Source: an uncultured Pirellula sp.
GTDB taxonomy: Bacteria; Planctomycetota; Planctomycetia; Pirellulales; Pirellulaceae
NCBI GenBank assembly: GCA_903858115.1
Contig: CAIOHR010000402.1
Location: 1 to 64,000 of the forward strand
Length of the DNA stretch: 64,000 nt
Reading direction: 5' to 3'
The notes under the pieces are model-generated. The model ran no database searches. It was not told where the DNA came from and saw nothing but the letters and a program-made list of their open reading frames with translations. Position numbers and translations under genes: made by a program. Of this stretch, positions 36,405 through 44,839 are shown in pieces. Position 1 is the first letter of the stretch; every line of letters begins with the position of its first letter.

Positions 36405-37789
36405 TACGCCAGCAGTCCTTCTGCAACTTTGCCGTTCATCACGATTTGCTGTGGGCGATCGCCTGGCGACATCAGCGATTGGCTCGCATCGATCCCCAAA
36501 AGATGGTAAACGGTGGTCACGTAGTCTTCGACTGAGAGAGGATTATCTGCCGGTTCTGCAGCCAAGGCATCCGAAGCTCCGTAAACTTTACCGCGTGCGA
36601 CACCACCACCTGCCATGACGATGCTAAAGACTCGCGGCCAGTGATCACGACCGCCACCCGCATTGATCTTGGGCGTTCGACCGAATTCAGACGTGATAAG
36701 CACTAGAGTCGAATCCAAGAGCCCTCGCTGCTCCAGATCCTGGATCAAACCTGCGAACGCTTTGTCCAAATCGGGCAACTGAGTCTCAATGCCTCGATAG
36801 TGAAATGCGTGCGTATCCCAAGCGCCGTAAGTTACCGTAACGAATCGAGCTCCTGCCTCGACCAAGCGGCGAGCGATCAGCATTCTGGCCCCAGCACTTG
36901 GTCGAAGGATCGGTCCCCATGCGTTCATCCCATATAGCTCTTTTGTCGCATCGCTTTCTGCTTTGAGACTGAACGCATCTCTCGCTTTTGGCGAGGCTAA
37001 TAAATCGTACGCTCGTTGGTAGAAGGAATCCATGGTTGCAAGTGAGTCGTCCGACTCGATCGATGCAAAGTGCTGATCGACGAGTTGCTTCCATGATTTG
37101 CGTTGCTCGAAGCGATTGCTATCGACACCCTTAGGCAAGTTCAAGTCACGAACCGAGAAATTGGATCGTGCAGGGTCGGCTCCTAAAGAGAATGGACCGC
37201 AGGCATTGCTTAGATAACCGCTTCCAAGAAACTGACTTCCTTGATTCGGAACGCATACGTACGCAGGCATCGCATCGCGCGGCCCTAACTCTTGAGACAC
37301 CACCGAACCGATACTGGGGTATACCAATGCTGGGCTGGGTCGATAACCGGTGAACATGCTATGCTCGCCCCGGCTATGGTCGACTTCGGTGTGCGACATG
37401 CTGCGAACGACGGTCATTTTATCAGCGACCTTCGCCGTCTCCTGCATATGCGAACTGAAGTAGACACCTGGAACCGATGTCTTGATTGGATCCAGGATGC
37501 CGCGATACTCAGGAGGAGCATCGGGCTTTGGATCAAAGCTGTCCATGTGAGCAAATCCACCTTGTAGGTAGATGTGAATCACGGACTTTGCCTTCGCAGC
37601 AGGCTTGCCTTGTTCTTTTCCTAACGCTTCCAACTGAAGGAGGTTCCCAAGCGACAACCCAGCTCCACCGAGCCAACCCGCATAGAGGAACTGTCTGCGA
37701 GAAGCCATCCCCGCAAATCCACGACATCCAACTCCATTTGATTGCTGGAAAAATTGTCCCACTGTAGTTTCCTTATCAATACGAACCAT
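36404..37789 (-). CDS. DUF1501 protein, first gene of four-gene operon
   Basis: A 461-aa sulfatase-fold DUF1501 protein. The N-terminus MVRIDKE plus a Tat-like region (ASRRQFLYAGWLGGAGLS), then HIYLQGGFAHMDSFDPKP, LITSEFGRTP and AGGGRDHWPRVFSIVMAGGG, the conserved landmarks. The ATG at 37789 gives the family's normal N-terminus; upstream in-frame codons to 37903 do not look coding. It heads the operon DUF1501, PPC, DUF1549/DUF1553, cytochrome-WD40. Compared with the pair at 16-20 kb, this set has two extra components and reversed order. Confidence 0.92.
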   Translation of the reverse strand: MVRIDKETTVGQFFQQSNGVGCRGFAGMASRRQFLYAGWLGGAGLSLGNLLQLEALGKEQGKPAAKAKSVIHIYLQGGFAHMDSFDPKPDAPPEYRGILDPIKTSVPGVYFSSHMQETAKVADKMTVVRSMSHTEVDHSRGEHSMFTGYRPSPALVYPSIGSVVSQELGPRDAMPAYVCVPNQGSQFLGSGYLSNACGPFSLGADPARSNFSVRDLNLPKGVDSNRFEQRKSWKQLVDQHFASIESDDSLATMDSFYQRAYDLLASPKARDAFSLKAESDATKELYGMNAWGPILRPSAGARMLIARRLVEAGARFVTVTYGAWDTHAFHYRGIETQLPDLDKAFAGLIQDLEQRGLLDSTLVLITSEFGRTPKINAGGGRDHWPRVFSIVMAGGGVARGKVYGASDALAAEPADNPLSVEDYVTTVYHLLGIDASQSLMSPGDRPQQIVMNGKVAEGLLA

Positions 37790-38143
37790 GCATCGGAATG
37801 AATTGGTTGAATGGAGAGTAACTCGCCCTCTATTCTTAGAACAATCAAGATACTTTTGGTCGCGTCTGGTTTGATGAAGGGATTGTGAAATGCTGATGAA
37901 CATTCAGTTCCTGGGTAAGCCACAGCATAAAACAACCGTTTGCGTCATCCGAGACGTCAAAGTCAGGCCTGGAGGGATGGTCCGTGTGATCAGTGCAAAA
38001 ACAAAAGCCATTCTCTGCCTAAAAGCGCGCAAATAGATGGGGATTCGTCATTCTCAACCCTAGAATTCGCATCGCGACCTGGAACACATTACAATTCAGC
38101 AGTGCATCCTCTCGCTTTTTGTCAATTGTTTGGAGAGTAAAAA
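37790..38143. other. Divergent promoter region, no gene seen
   Basis: About 350 bases between the divergent DUF1501 operon and the thioredoxin-like gene. It must carry both promoters, but I find no convincing paired -35/-10 boxes. No repeats or hairpins comparable to those elsewhere in the window are visible. Confidence 0.4.
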
Positions 38144-39358
38144 ATGTCGTTGTATCGTTTTTCATTAAGCTTGGCTCTTGTGACCGCAGGTTGGAGCTCA
38201 GGTGCCATTTCCCATGAAGTAAAACAAGAGTTCATCCCAAAAGGTGTAACGGCAAAGACCGGCGGGTATAGCCCGATTCGCGCTGTCATGGATGAGAAAG
38301 CGGAGTTGTTCAAGAAAGAGCCAGACGGCTTGAAGGCTCAGAAGTATGGAAAGATCACCATCGAAGGTGAGAGCTGGGGCTTTCTGCTCAATGAACCCGA
38401 AGAGGGTGAAGCAACACTTTTCATCGATTCGAACCGCGACGGTGACTTGACCAACGATCCTGCCGTCGAATGGAAAGGTGTGAAAAACGAAGCGAGTGGA
38501 TTGACGCAATACAACGGAAAAGCTGAGATCAAATTGCCCGACGGAAATCTCGGTGCGATTGGTTTGTATCGCTTCGATCCGAAAGACGAGAAGCGCGCTC
38601 AACTAAAAGACACGGTAATGTTCTATCTGGACTTTGGATATGAGTTCATGTTCAAGCTGGACGATAAGGAGTTCAGTACGTTCGTTGCTGGAGTTCCGAA
38701 GCCGAATGGATCACTCGCTTTGGATCGCGATGGAAATGGCATCATCAGTTCGCGACTGGAACGTGCCAAGATCGGCGAGCCCTTTAACTTTACGGGAACG
38801 ACGTACGAGATCCGAGTCCTCGATGGAAAACTGCTGGTTGGGAAGTCGGAGAAAGAGCTGCCACAATCGCCAATGCCTCCCGATTTGAGAATTGGAAAGA
38901 CGGCAATTGAGTTCACGGCAACCAAAATGGACGGCGAAAAAGTCACTTTCCCTGGATCGTTCGCTGGTAAGGTTGTAATGCTCGATTTCTGGGCCACTTG
39001 GTGCGGTCCATGTATTGCTGAGATCCCAAATATGAAAGTCGCTTACGAAGAGTGGCACGACAAGGGCTTTGAAATCCTGGGCATTAGTCTGGATCGTGAA
39101 GGAGAAGAAGAGAAGGTTCAAAAGTTCCTTGAGGCGCGAGAGCTACCCTGGCCACAAGTTTACGAAGGTAAAGCCTGGGATGTCGAGATCGCACGCACCT
39201 ATGATGTTTCCGGAATCCCGTTCGTCCTGCTAGTCGATGGCGACTCTGGTAAGATCCTCGGCACGTCCCGACAATTGCGAGGCGAAGGATTGAGCGAATT
39301 CATCGGCAAGCAATTGGAAAAGAAAGAGTCGAGCGCCAAGACATCCGCCAACGAATAG
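38144..39358 (+). CDS. TlpA-like thioredoxin with long N-terminal domain
   Basis: A 404-aa exported protein. The C-terminal 140 residues are a TlpA/AhpC-type thioredoxin domain with the active site WCGPC at residues 286-290, the preceding VVMLDFWAT strand and the cis-proline loop SGIPFVLLVD. The N-terminal 260 residues are beta-rich with EF-hand-like acidic loops (DSNRDGDLTNDPAVEW; LDRDGNGIISS), which may bind calcium. A signal peptide is present. Such proteins act as periplasmic disulfide reductants; the partner is unknown. GGAGAG before the ATG is a good ribosome site. Confidence 0.85.
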   Translation: MSLYRFSLSLALVTAGWSSGAISHEVKQEFIPKGVTAKTGGYSPIRAVMDEKAELFKKEPDGLKAQKYGKITIEGESWGFLLNEPEEGEATLFIDSNRDGDLTNDPAVEWKGVKNEASGLTQYNGKAEIKLPDGNLGAIGLYRFDPKDEKRAQLKDTVMFYLDFGYEFMFKLDDKEFSTFVAGVPKPNGSLALDRDGNGIISSRLERAKIGEPFNFTGTTYEIRVLDGKLLVGKSEKELPQSPMPPDLRIGKTAIEFTATKMDGEKVTFPGSFAGKVVMLDFWATWCGPCIAEIPNMKVAYEEWHDKGFEILGISLDREGEEEKVQKFLEARELPWPQVYEGKAWDVEIARTYDVSGIPFVLLVDGDSGKILGTSRQLRGEGLSEFIGKQLEKKESSAKTSANE

Positions 39359-39460
39359 TAGATGATTGATCGCGATACCAATCTTTCAACAATTGCCGCT
39401 AGAGAAATCTCTCGCGGCACAGGCTACTACGCTACTTTTCAACGTAGCGTTATGCCCGAT

Positions 39461-39506
39461 GTCTGGTTACGGCTATGGCCCTACGCTGACCAGCAGCGTA
39501 GTAGCC
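39461..39506. repeat. Dispersed 46-bp palindromic repeat, copy 2
   Basis: GTCTGGTTACGGCTATGG... with CTACGCTG-ACCAG-CAGCGTAG hairpin; nearly identical to 21527-21572. It lies seven bases beyond the stop codon of the truncated lpxI copy A, as copy 3 lies beside intact lpxI, showing that the duplicated segment includes this repeat. Confidence 0.8.
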
Positions 39507-39513
39507 TCGGGGT

Positions 39514-39676
39514 TTAGCTCGGTTGCGAGACGATAACGATGCCGGCGCGGTGGGCGTCGTTCAAGGTTTTTTCGCGGTCGATTAAGATGGTTTTGCCAGC
39601 TTCGATGGCAATTGCATGTCCACCCGCTCGCTTCATCGTTTCAATCGTGCGTGGGCCAATCGTCGGTGGATCATCA
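39514..39676 (-). pseudogene. lpxI 3'-end fragment, copy A
   Basis: The last 50 codons of lpxI (from PTIGPRTIETM to the stop) recur here with identical amino acids. Comparison with intact lpxI at 42903 shows six base substitutions, all synonymous. Homology ends abruptly at about 39676; beyond it the frame reads unrelated residues. The fragment cannot make a functional hydrolase by itself because the N-terminal domain is missing. Its start would be a chance ATG near 39723. Confidence 0.85.
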
Positions 39677-39821
39677 TAGGGACACACCACTTCATAAATA
39701 ACGACAGACAGACAAACAAACATTGGTTCGAAAACACTTGTGATGGCGGCGATTAGGGGTTCTGGCTCATAACACGCTCTATTTCACTGGTTCAGCCCAA
39801 AATTGATCGGCAGCAGCCGTG

Positions 39822-40016
39822 TCAGTATTCCCAACCAAATTCGGAGAAAAGCTCCTCGGTGGACGCGAGCCAATCGTCCATCGCTTCCTGTTGATAATCT
39901 GGCTGGCTATCCACAGAAGATTTTGCGAAGTCAATGACGAACGGAGGAGAGACAACTGACATTTCGATGACCAATCTGGTATCATCGAAACCTAGAACAA
40001 TCAATTCTTTTCGCAT
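39822..40016 (-). CDS. Small uncharacterised protein or gene remnant
   Basis: A 64-aa frame with plausible coding character (MRKELIVLGFDDTRLVIE, then AMDDWLASTEELFSEFGWEY), Asp/Glu/Trp-rich at the C-terminus. A weak purine-rich ribosome site (CGAAAGA) precedes the ATG. It lies between two lpxI fragments and may be an intact small gene or a remnant. I do not recognise it. The rest of 39677-40200 shows nothing supportable. Confidence 0.35.
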   Translation of the reverse strand: MRKELIVLGFDDTRLVIEMSVVSPPFVIDFAKSSVDSQPDYQQEAMDDWLASTEELFSEFGWEY

Positions 40017-40200
40017 TCTTTCGGTCTTCTGGGAAAATCAATGATCCATTGACCGAAAGACAATGAACGGTTGCGAAAAACCGACATGGGGAATCAGGAT
40101 GCGAGGGTGGTGCAGCTGAATGTCCCAGTCCGTCGCACTTGCCGCCCACCTGAGTTACAATAAAGTCATCCCTAGAACATTCTCAAAGGAAGACTGCAAC

Positions 40201-40416
40201 GTGGATCGTGAAGAACTGATCGAATTGATGAAGGAAGGCACCGTTCGAATCACCATGAACAGCGGTGACCAAGCGGATTTGGTGGCTGGCGAAACTGCTT
40301 TGGTAACAAGTATGGCGGTGCATGCGCTGGTTCGATCCGATGACGGTATGCTGCGAATGAAGGTCTATCCGTTAGTCGCAATTAGCGTGGCAGAAGTACT
40401 TTCGCAGGCTAAGTAA
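40201..40416 (+). CDS. Small uncharacterised protein, 71 aa
   Basis: Starting at a GTG with AAGGAA about eight bases upstream (VDREELIELMKEGTVRI...). An in-frame ATG at 40120 would add 27 less convincing residues without a ribosome site. The pattern (short helix, then strands with a DGMLRMKVYP-like turn) resembles small planctomycete proteins that open with a REEL/REQ helix and a beta-rich core, but I cannot name a family. Its stop lies ten bases before the lpxI copy B homology. Confidence 0.5.
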   Translation: MDREELIELMKEGTVRITMNSGDQADLVAGETALVTSMAVHALVRSDDGMLRMKVYPLVAISVAEVLSQAK

Positions 40417-40425
40417 GTTTCTAGC

Positions 40426-40569
40426 TTAGCTTGGTTGCGAAACAATGACGATGCCGGCGCGGTGTGCGTCGTCCAAGGTTTTTTCGCGGTCGATTAAGAT
40501 GGTTTTGCCGGCTTTGATGGCGATCTCAATCGTTCGTGGACCAATGGTCGGCAAATCAAGCCGCATGTC
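40426..40569 (-). pseudogene. lpxI 3'-end fragment, copy B, with in-frame deletion
   Basis: Homology to lpxI runs from its stop codon back to the QDMRFDLPTIGP region. It is more diverged than copy A: amino-acid changes include N to D, E to K and F to L, and nine codons (TMKRAGGHA) are missing in frame. A stop codon lies just upstream, so no protein is likely. Copy B lacks the adjacent 46-bp repeat seen next to copies A and intact lpxI. Confidence 0.8.
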
Positions 40570-40785
40570 ATGGGATTAAAAAATGAAATCAGATCGACGG
40601 CCTCGTTCCTCGTTGCTTTTCTCAGTAGCATTGATGAAATTACCGGCTTATGGGCAGATTTGGCCGAGGCTCTGTGGGATGCTCAGAATGCTGCGTTCCA
40701 ATTAGCTTACTTGGCATATCAGGCATGTCTGGCTGCATGTGAGTTGATTCCTCCTTTTGATCTTGTGATAAATCCTTTTCCATGA
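40570..40785 (+). CDS. Small hydrophobic protein at the edge of lpxI copy B
   Basis: A 71-aa frame beginning exactly where copy B homology stops. The middle is a long amphipathic, Ala/Leu/Cys-rich helix (WADLAEALWDAQNAAFQLAY). No ribosome site precedes the ATG. It ends 13 bases before the larger exported-protein gene, so it could be a leader gene of that unit or the remains of a longer gene cut by the rearrangement. Not recognised. Confidence 0.4.
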   Translation: MGLKNEIRSTASFLVAFLSSIDEITGLWADLAEALWDAQNAAFQLAYLAYQACLAACELIPPFDLVINPFP

Positions 40786-40798
40786 AACGAGTTGTGAA

Positions 40799-42577
40799 AT
40801 GACTAGATTTGCATCGAATTTCGTCGTGTTTGCAATTTGCATGCTGTCCCATTCTTGGCTGCGAGCAGGCTCTGAGTCTACTCGCATCTTCCCGGTTGCA
40901 TTGGATGTTTGGTTGCAAGTTCCAGACGTCAAGACGACGAAGGAGACGATGTTCGGCGGTGTTGTGGGTTCTGTATTCGAGAAAATCTCGAAATCTCCCC
41001 AATGGAGCGCCGTCGTGAAGAACTTAAGAATCAATAACTCCTCCTCCATGGATACCACGGGATTTTCGATTACTGAGTTAGCGGAATCCGTGGAATCGAT
41101 GGACGGCGAGTTCGCCTTCGGCCTCTTCACGGAGCAAGGAGACAACAAGTGGTGCTTATTCCTCGAGCCGAAAAGCGAGTATGTCGCGATTGAGATTCTT
41201 CGTTCCAATTTAGAAAAGAGATTTGAAAAGCAGGGGTTTCATCGCGTCGAAACGAGGATTGGGGATTGCTATTTGTACACGTGGAGCAGAGGTGATAATT
41301 GTCTGGTTGCTTATACCATCCGAGACGAGAAATTGCTCGCGTCGAATTCACCTAATCAGCTAATGGAGATGGCGACTCGGTGGGTTCAGGGAGGTGCAGA
41401 TGGCCTTGCTAGCGATCGGGAATTTGCTTCGGCGAGCAAATCGCTTTCTTCCCGCGAGAAGTCGTGTGTGAATTTGTTTTTTCGGAATCAAGGGCTGATA
41501 CTGTGCCGTTCTGAAGATAGCATGAAGAAACGTTTTACGGCCGAACCTACTATGATGGCTCAGATGACGTGGATCTGGTTCGATATACTAAACTCCTTGG
41601 ATACATACCGTTTACTCCCCTTTTTTCAGTCAGACGTAACGTCGACTTTTGCAAGTCTTCAGTTTCCCGATAGATCGAAAGGTGTAGAGTTGGCGCTCAG
41701 GGTCCAAGTGAACACTCCTGTCGGAGACAAACTATTTGAGCGACCCGCGAAAGCAGTGTTTCCAGAAGATGGTCCCTTTGGAGCATTTGACGTTGTTAGT
41801 TACTCAGCCTTGCATACCGATTTTTGGACTGCTTCCGATTATCTGAGATTCAAACAAAGCGACCCAAGTATTTTGAAGGCAAAAGAAGAGGCCAGGGAAT
41901 TGGCTCGAAAGCATGGGCTCAAATTAGACTCACTAAGTAAAGACAGTCAACATTTGCATCCGATTGCCTATCGGTGTCTTCTAGCCGACGGTTCAAGTGC
42001 GATGATCTTCAGATTTCGAAACCTAGAGAAGTCCAGTGACGTTTATTCCAAGAGGAGGTTTAGCAGTTTGGAGGGTTATCGATCGTTTGGAAACTTCATT
42101 TCCACTACCAGTCGAAAGACTTCGGATGGCATTTATCATGTGGAAAATATGACGATTCCCTTCAATCTGCCTGAATCACTAGCCAGTTCGAAGACAACAG
42201 CTTCGCCGAGGGTCTACGGGGTTCGTGGTGAATACTTTATCATAAGCAATTCCGAACGGTTCTTCACCGAACTTCCCGTCAAGCCTGAAGATTCTCTGAG
42301 TGAATCGATCGGGTATCGAATGGTCAAGCAAAAGCTCGATCAGCAGTTTCCTGGAAACACATTTGCGCTGGATTACTGGGACTTTTCGCATTTGATCGAG
42401 GAATCGGGTCAACGTTTCGAGGACTCGAATTTTAGTGGTACGTTGCGTGTACTTGGAGCAACATCGTTTAATGATTTGTTTCGATCGATAGCTGAGGATC
42501 TCGGACCTGTCGGAGGTGCCGTGTCGAAGAATGACGACGGCTTCCGGTTGGACTACCTTATGTTAACACGACGGTGA
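40799..42577 (+). CDS. Uncharacterised exported protein, 592 aa
   Basis: I do not recognise this protein. It has an N-terminal signal peptide (cleavage near LRAGSES, about residue 24) and no later membrane helix. The mature part opens ALDVWLQVPDVKTTKETMFG and alternates helices and strands, somewhat like DUF3352-type exported planctomycete proteins that describe themselves by 'F..F..VPD' starts; this is a weak resemblance. Base and codon use appear slightly more AT-rich than the neighbouring lpx genes. It lies between lpxI fragment B and intact lpxI, in the segment I suspect was inserted. Confidence 0.65.
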   Translation: MTRFASNFVVFAICMLSHSWLRAGSESTRIFPVALDVWLQVPDVKTTKETMFGGVVGSVFEKISKSPQWSAVVKNLRINNSSSMDTTGFSITELAESVESMDGEFAFGLFTEQGDNKWCLFLEPKSEYVAIEILRSNLEKRFEKQGFHRVETRIGDCYLYTWSRGDNCLVAYTIRDEKLLASNSPNQLMEMATRWVQGGADGLASDREFASASKSLSSREKSCVNLFFRNQGLILCRSEDSMKKRFTAEPTMMAQMTWIWFDILNSLDTYRLLPFFQSDVTSTFASLQFPDRSKGVELALRVQVNTPVGDKLFERPAKAVFPEDGPFGAFDVVSYSALHTDFWTASDYLRFKQSDPSILKAKEEARELARKHGLKLDSLSKDSQHLHPIAYRCLLADGSSAMIFRFRNLEKSSDVYSKRRFSSLEGYRSFGNFISTTSRKTSDGIYHVENMTIPFNLPESLASSKTTASPRVYGVRGEYFIISNSERFFTELPVKPEDSLSESIGYRMVKQKLDQQFPGNTFALDYWDFSHLIEESGQRFEDSNFSGTLRVLGATSFNDLFRSIAEDLGPVGGAVSKNDDGFRLDYLMLTRR

Positions 42578-42682
42578 GTGCTACTATATGGATATGCCTG
42601 GCACCGTTTGGTTTTTTGGCGATCGATCATCGAGTCTCTGTTTGTCTCCGATTGTGGTTTAACTCCGGAGGAGTGAAAGATA

Positions 42683-42826
42683 TTAGGCGGCGGCGCGAGC
42701 CGCCGTTTCCAGGCCGCCACTCAACGCAAAGCTCCGAAGGAGCGATAGCTGGATTTTCATTCTGTCGCTCCTTCGGAGCTTTGATTCGCGAGGGGAAGGC
42801 AATCGGCGGTAATCACCGCCGCCTAA
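42683..42826. repeat. Nested palindromic repeat cluster
   Basis: Perfect 11-base inverted ends TTAGGCGGCGG (42683-42693) and CCGCCGCCTAA (42816-42826). Inside, AAAGCTCCGAAGGAGCGA (42728-42745) pairs perfectly over 18 bases with TCGCTCCTTCGGAGCTTT (42765-42782), and CGGCGGT-AATC-ACCGCCG forms a further hairpin near the right end. A diverged half-copy (CGCTCCTCCGGAGCTTT) follows at about 42834-42850. It fills most of the spacer between the 592-aa gene and lpxI. Confidence 0.75.
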
Positions 42827-42850
42827 GATCTACCGCTCCTCCGGAGCTTT

Positions 42851-42896
42851 GTCTGGTTAAGGCTATGGGCCTACGCTGACCAGCAATGTAGTAGCC
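42851..42896. repeat. Dispersed 46-bp palindromic repeat, copy 3
   Basis: Same element as 21527-21572 and 39461-39506 with a few substitutions (one arm is CAATGTAG, so the hairpin has mismatches). It lies six bases from the lpxI stop codon. Confidence 0.75.
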
Positions 42897-42902
42897 TTGC
42901 GT

Positions 42903-43745
42903 TTAGCTTGGTTGCGAGACGATAACGATGCCGGCGCGGTGGGCGTCGTTCAAGGTTTTTTCGCGGTCGATTAAGATGGTTTTGCCGGCTTCTATGGCGA
43001 TTGCATGTCCACCCGCTCGCTTCATCGTTTCAATCGTGCGTGGACCAATGGTCGGCAAATCGAATCGCATGTCTTGTTGAGGTTTTGCGACCTTCACTAA
43101 CGTAAAGCCTCCGCGTGGACAAATTTGCCCAGTACGCTGAATACATGCGTCGGTTCCTTCGATCGCTTCCACGGCCAAGATCGTTCTGTCTCGTACCGTG
43201 ACACTTTGGCCAATGTCCAACCGTCCCATCTCTTTGGCCATGTTCCATCCGAACTTGATATCCGCTTCCATTCGTTTCGATGGCCCCCGTTTGGTCAAGA
43301 CTCCTGGCTCAGCAATCAATTGCGTTGCGTAGTCGGTTCCTGAAACGGTAGTCATCCCGCGCTTTTCAAAGGAGTGCACTGCAGCTCCCAGCAACGTATC
43401 GTCTCGCGTATCTTTCTTGCCAAAGATCATCAATGGGAAAAAGGTCTTGGCGCATTCCCAATCCGGCAAATGCTGCACCCAACCCCAACCGTGAAACAGG
43501 ATCTTATCTTTGAAGAGCTTGCCTGATAAACAAACGCGATCGACTTTTTCTTGTTGAAAGAAGCGTTGCATTCCACCTAGTTTACAAACGCCGATCCATC
43601 GTATTGCGTCGGCGAGTTGTTCTAGTTCAGGCGATGCATGATCATGAATCGCGGCGACGACAACGCGATGTCCCTTTTCGCGAAGGGCTTTGGCAACCGT
43701 GATCGGGTACTCTCCCCAGCCTGCAACAATTCCAACAGTCTGCAT
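42903..43745 (-). CDS. lpxI: UDP-2,3-diacylglucosamine pyrophosphatase LpxI
   Basis: Hydrolyses UDP-2,3-diacylglucosamine to lipid X in lipid A synthesis, the alternative to LpxH. The 280-aa protein has the N-terminal GIVAGWGEYP nucleotide-binding start, the central LLGAAVHSFEKRGMTTV region and the C-terminal domain with DLPTIGPRTIETMKRAGG and GKTILIDREKT, all matching the family and its usual length. The start codon overlaps the lpxD stop by one base (TAATG). Two truncated copies of its 3' end lie downstream. Shows that this planctomycete lineage encodes lipid A steps. Confidence 0.95.
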   Translation of the reverse strand: MQTVGIVAGWGEYPITVAKALREKGHRVVVAAIHDHASPELEQLADAIRWIGVCKLGGMQRFFQQEKVDRVCLSGKLFKDKILFHGWGWVQHLPDWECAKTFFPLMIFGKKDTRDDTLLGAAVHSFEKRGMTTVSGTDYATQLIAEPGVLTKRGPSKRMEADIKFGWNMAKEMGRLDIGQSVTVRDRTILAVEAIEGTDACIQRTGQICPRGGFTLVKVAKPQQDMRFDLPTIGPRTIETMKRAGGHAIAIEAGKTILIDREKTLNDAHRAGIVIVSQPS

Positions 43746-44839
43746 TACTCGCCACTCTTTGCAGTTCGAGTCTCCAATGCGTTCACTTGCTTTTCTAGCT
43801 TCTTCAGTGCGATACGCATCTCAGGGAGCCTATTCGTGGCCGCAAACAGTTTGGCCTGGTCCATCCGTGGCAATGCAGGACTACCAAGCATGATCTGATC
43901 CTCTGCGACATCGGACGCCACGCCCGACTGAGCACCAACCATGGTTCGCGAACCGATGTGCGTATGATCGCGCACGCCTACTTGTCCTGCCAAGACGACA
44001 TAGTCGCCTGTGGAAGAACTTCCCGCGATACCGACTTGTGAACAAATGAGATTGTGTTTCCCGATATTGCAATTGTGCGCAATCATCACCAAGTTATCGA
44101 TTTTGGTACCAGCACCAATGCGTGTTGCTCCATAGGTACCGCGATCCACGGTCGTGTTCGCGCCGATCTCGACATCGCTCTCCACATGGACCCAACCCAA
44201 TTGCGATGTGGAAACGTGTTTTCCATCGACCATCCGATATCCGAAGCCATGAGCTCCGAGAACGCAGTTCGCATGCAACGTGACGCGATCTTCGACCACC
44301 GTACCAGGATATAGAACAACGCCCGGGAAGAGTTGGCAATCCGAACCCACTTTGCAACCGTCCATGATCGTGACGCCGCGATGGATATGGGTTCGTTCGC
44401 CGACGACGCAGGCTTCACCGATCGAGGCTCCCCATTCCACGATCGCATTGGCCGGGACGCTCGCGCTTTCGGCGACGATCGCGCGAGGATCGATACCACT
44501 CGAAACCTTGACGATCACATGCGGTCGAAACAACTCGCAGATCTTAGAAAAAGCTTCGTGCGGATTCGGGACCACGATTTGTGGGATCGAGATTTCGGGC
44601 AAGCTTTGTTTCGTGACGCATGCAGCAGCCGGCGAACTTTGCAATCGAGGTACATGTTTCTCGTGGTCGATCAGTGTGATATGTCCAGGCTGGGCATCGG
44701 CCAAGGGAGACGCGCCGGTGATGATCACGTCGGGAGGAACCACTTCGACTCCTCGTGCGAACAATTCTCCGTGCACTCGTTTTGCTAGCGTTGGCAGGTC
44801 GATCACTGTCATTGCGAACTCCATTGGCTTAAATCCCAT
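43745..44839 (-). CDS. lpxD: UDP-3-O-acylglucosamine N-acyltransferase LpxD
   Basis: Adds the N-linked acyl chain in lipid A synthesis. The 364-aa product has the uridine-binding N-terminal domain and a left-handed beta-helix of hexapeptide repeats (IGANTTVDRGTYGATRIGAG). The catalytic-His region NLVMIAHNCNIGKHN and the C-terminal coiled helix (ALKKLEKQVNALETR) match the family. Alternative in-frame starts exist at 44824 and 44812. It is cotranscribed with lpxI, which catalyses the next step. Confidence 0.96.
   Translation of the reverse strand: MGFKPMEFAMTVIDLPTLAKRVHGELFARGVEVVPPDVIITGASPLADAQPGHITLIDHEKHVPRLQSSPAAACVTKQSLPEISIPQIVVPNPHEAFSKICELFRPHVIVKVSSGIDPRAIVAESASVPANAIVEWGASIGEACVVGERTHIHRGVTIMDGCKVGSDCQLFPGVVLYPGTVVEDRVTLHANCVLGAHGFGYRMVDGKHVSTSQLGWVHVESDVEIGANTTVDRGTYGATRIGAGTKIDNLVMIAHNCNIGKHNLICSQVGIAGSSSTGDYVVLAGQVGVRDHTHIGSRTMVGAQSGVASDVAEDQIMLGSPALPRMDQAKLFAATNRLPEMRIALKKLEKQVNALETRTAKSGE

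Noticed and set aside
39514..39723. Functional small gene from lpxI copy A
   Set aside because: Its amino acids match the LpxI C-terminus exactly but the first 20 residues are unrelated and the catalytic N-terminal domain is missing; called a fragment.
39461..42902. Insertion sequence or integrative element in the lpxI region
   Set aside because: Target duplication-like fragments are present but no transposase, integrase or terminal inverted repeats could be identified, so no mobile element is annotated.
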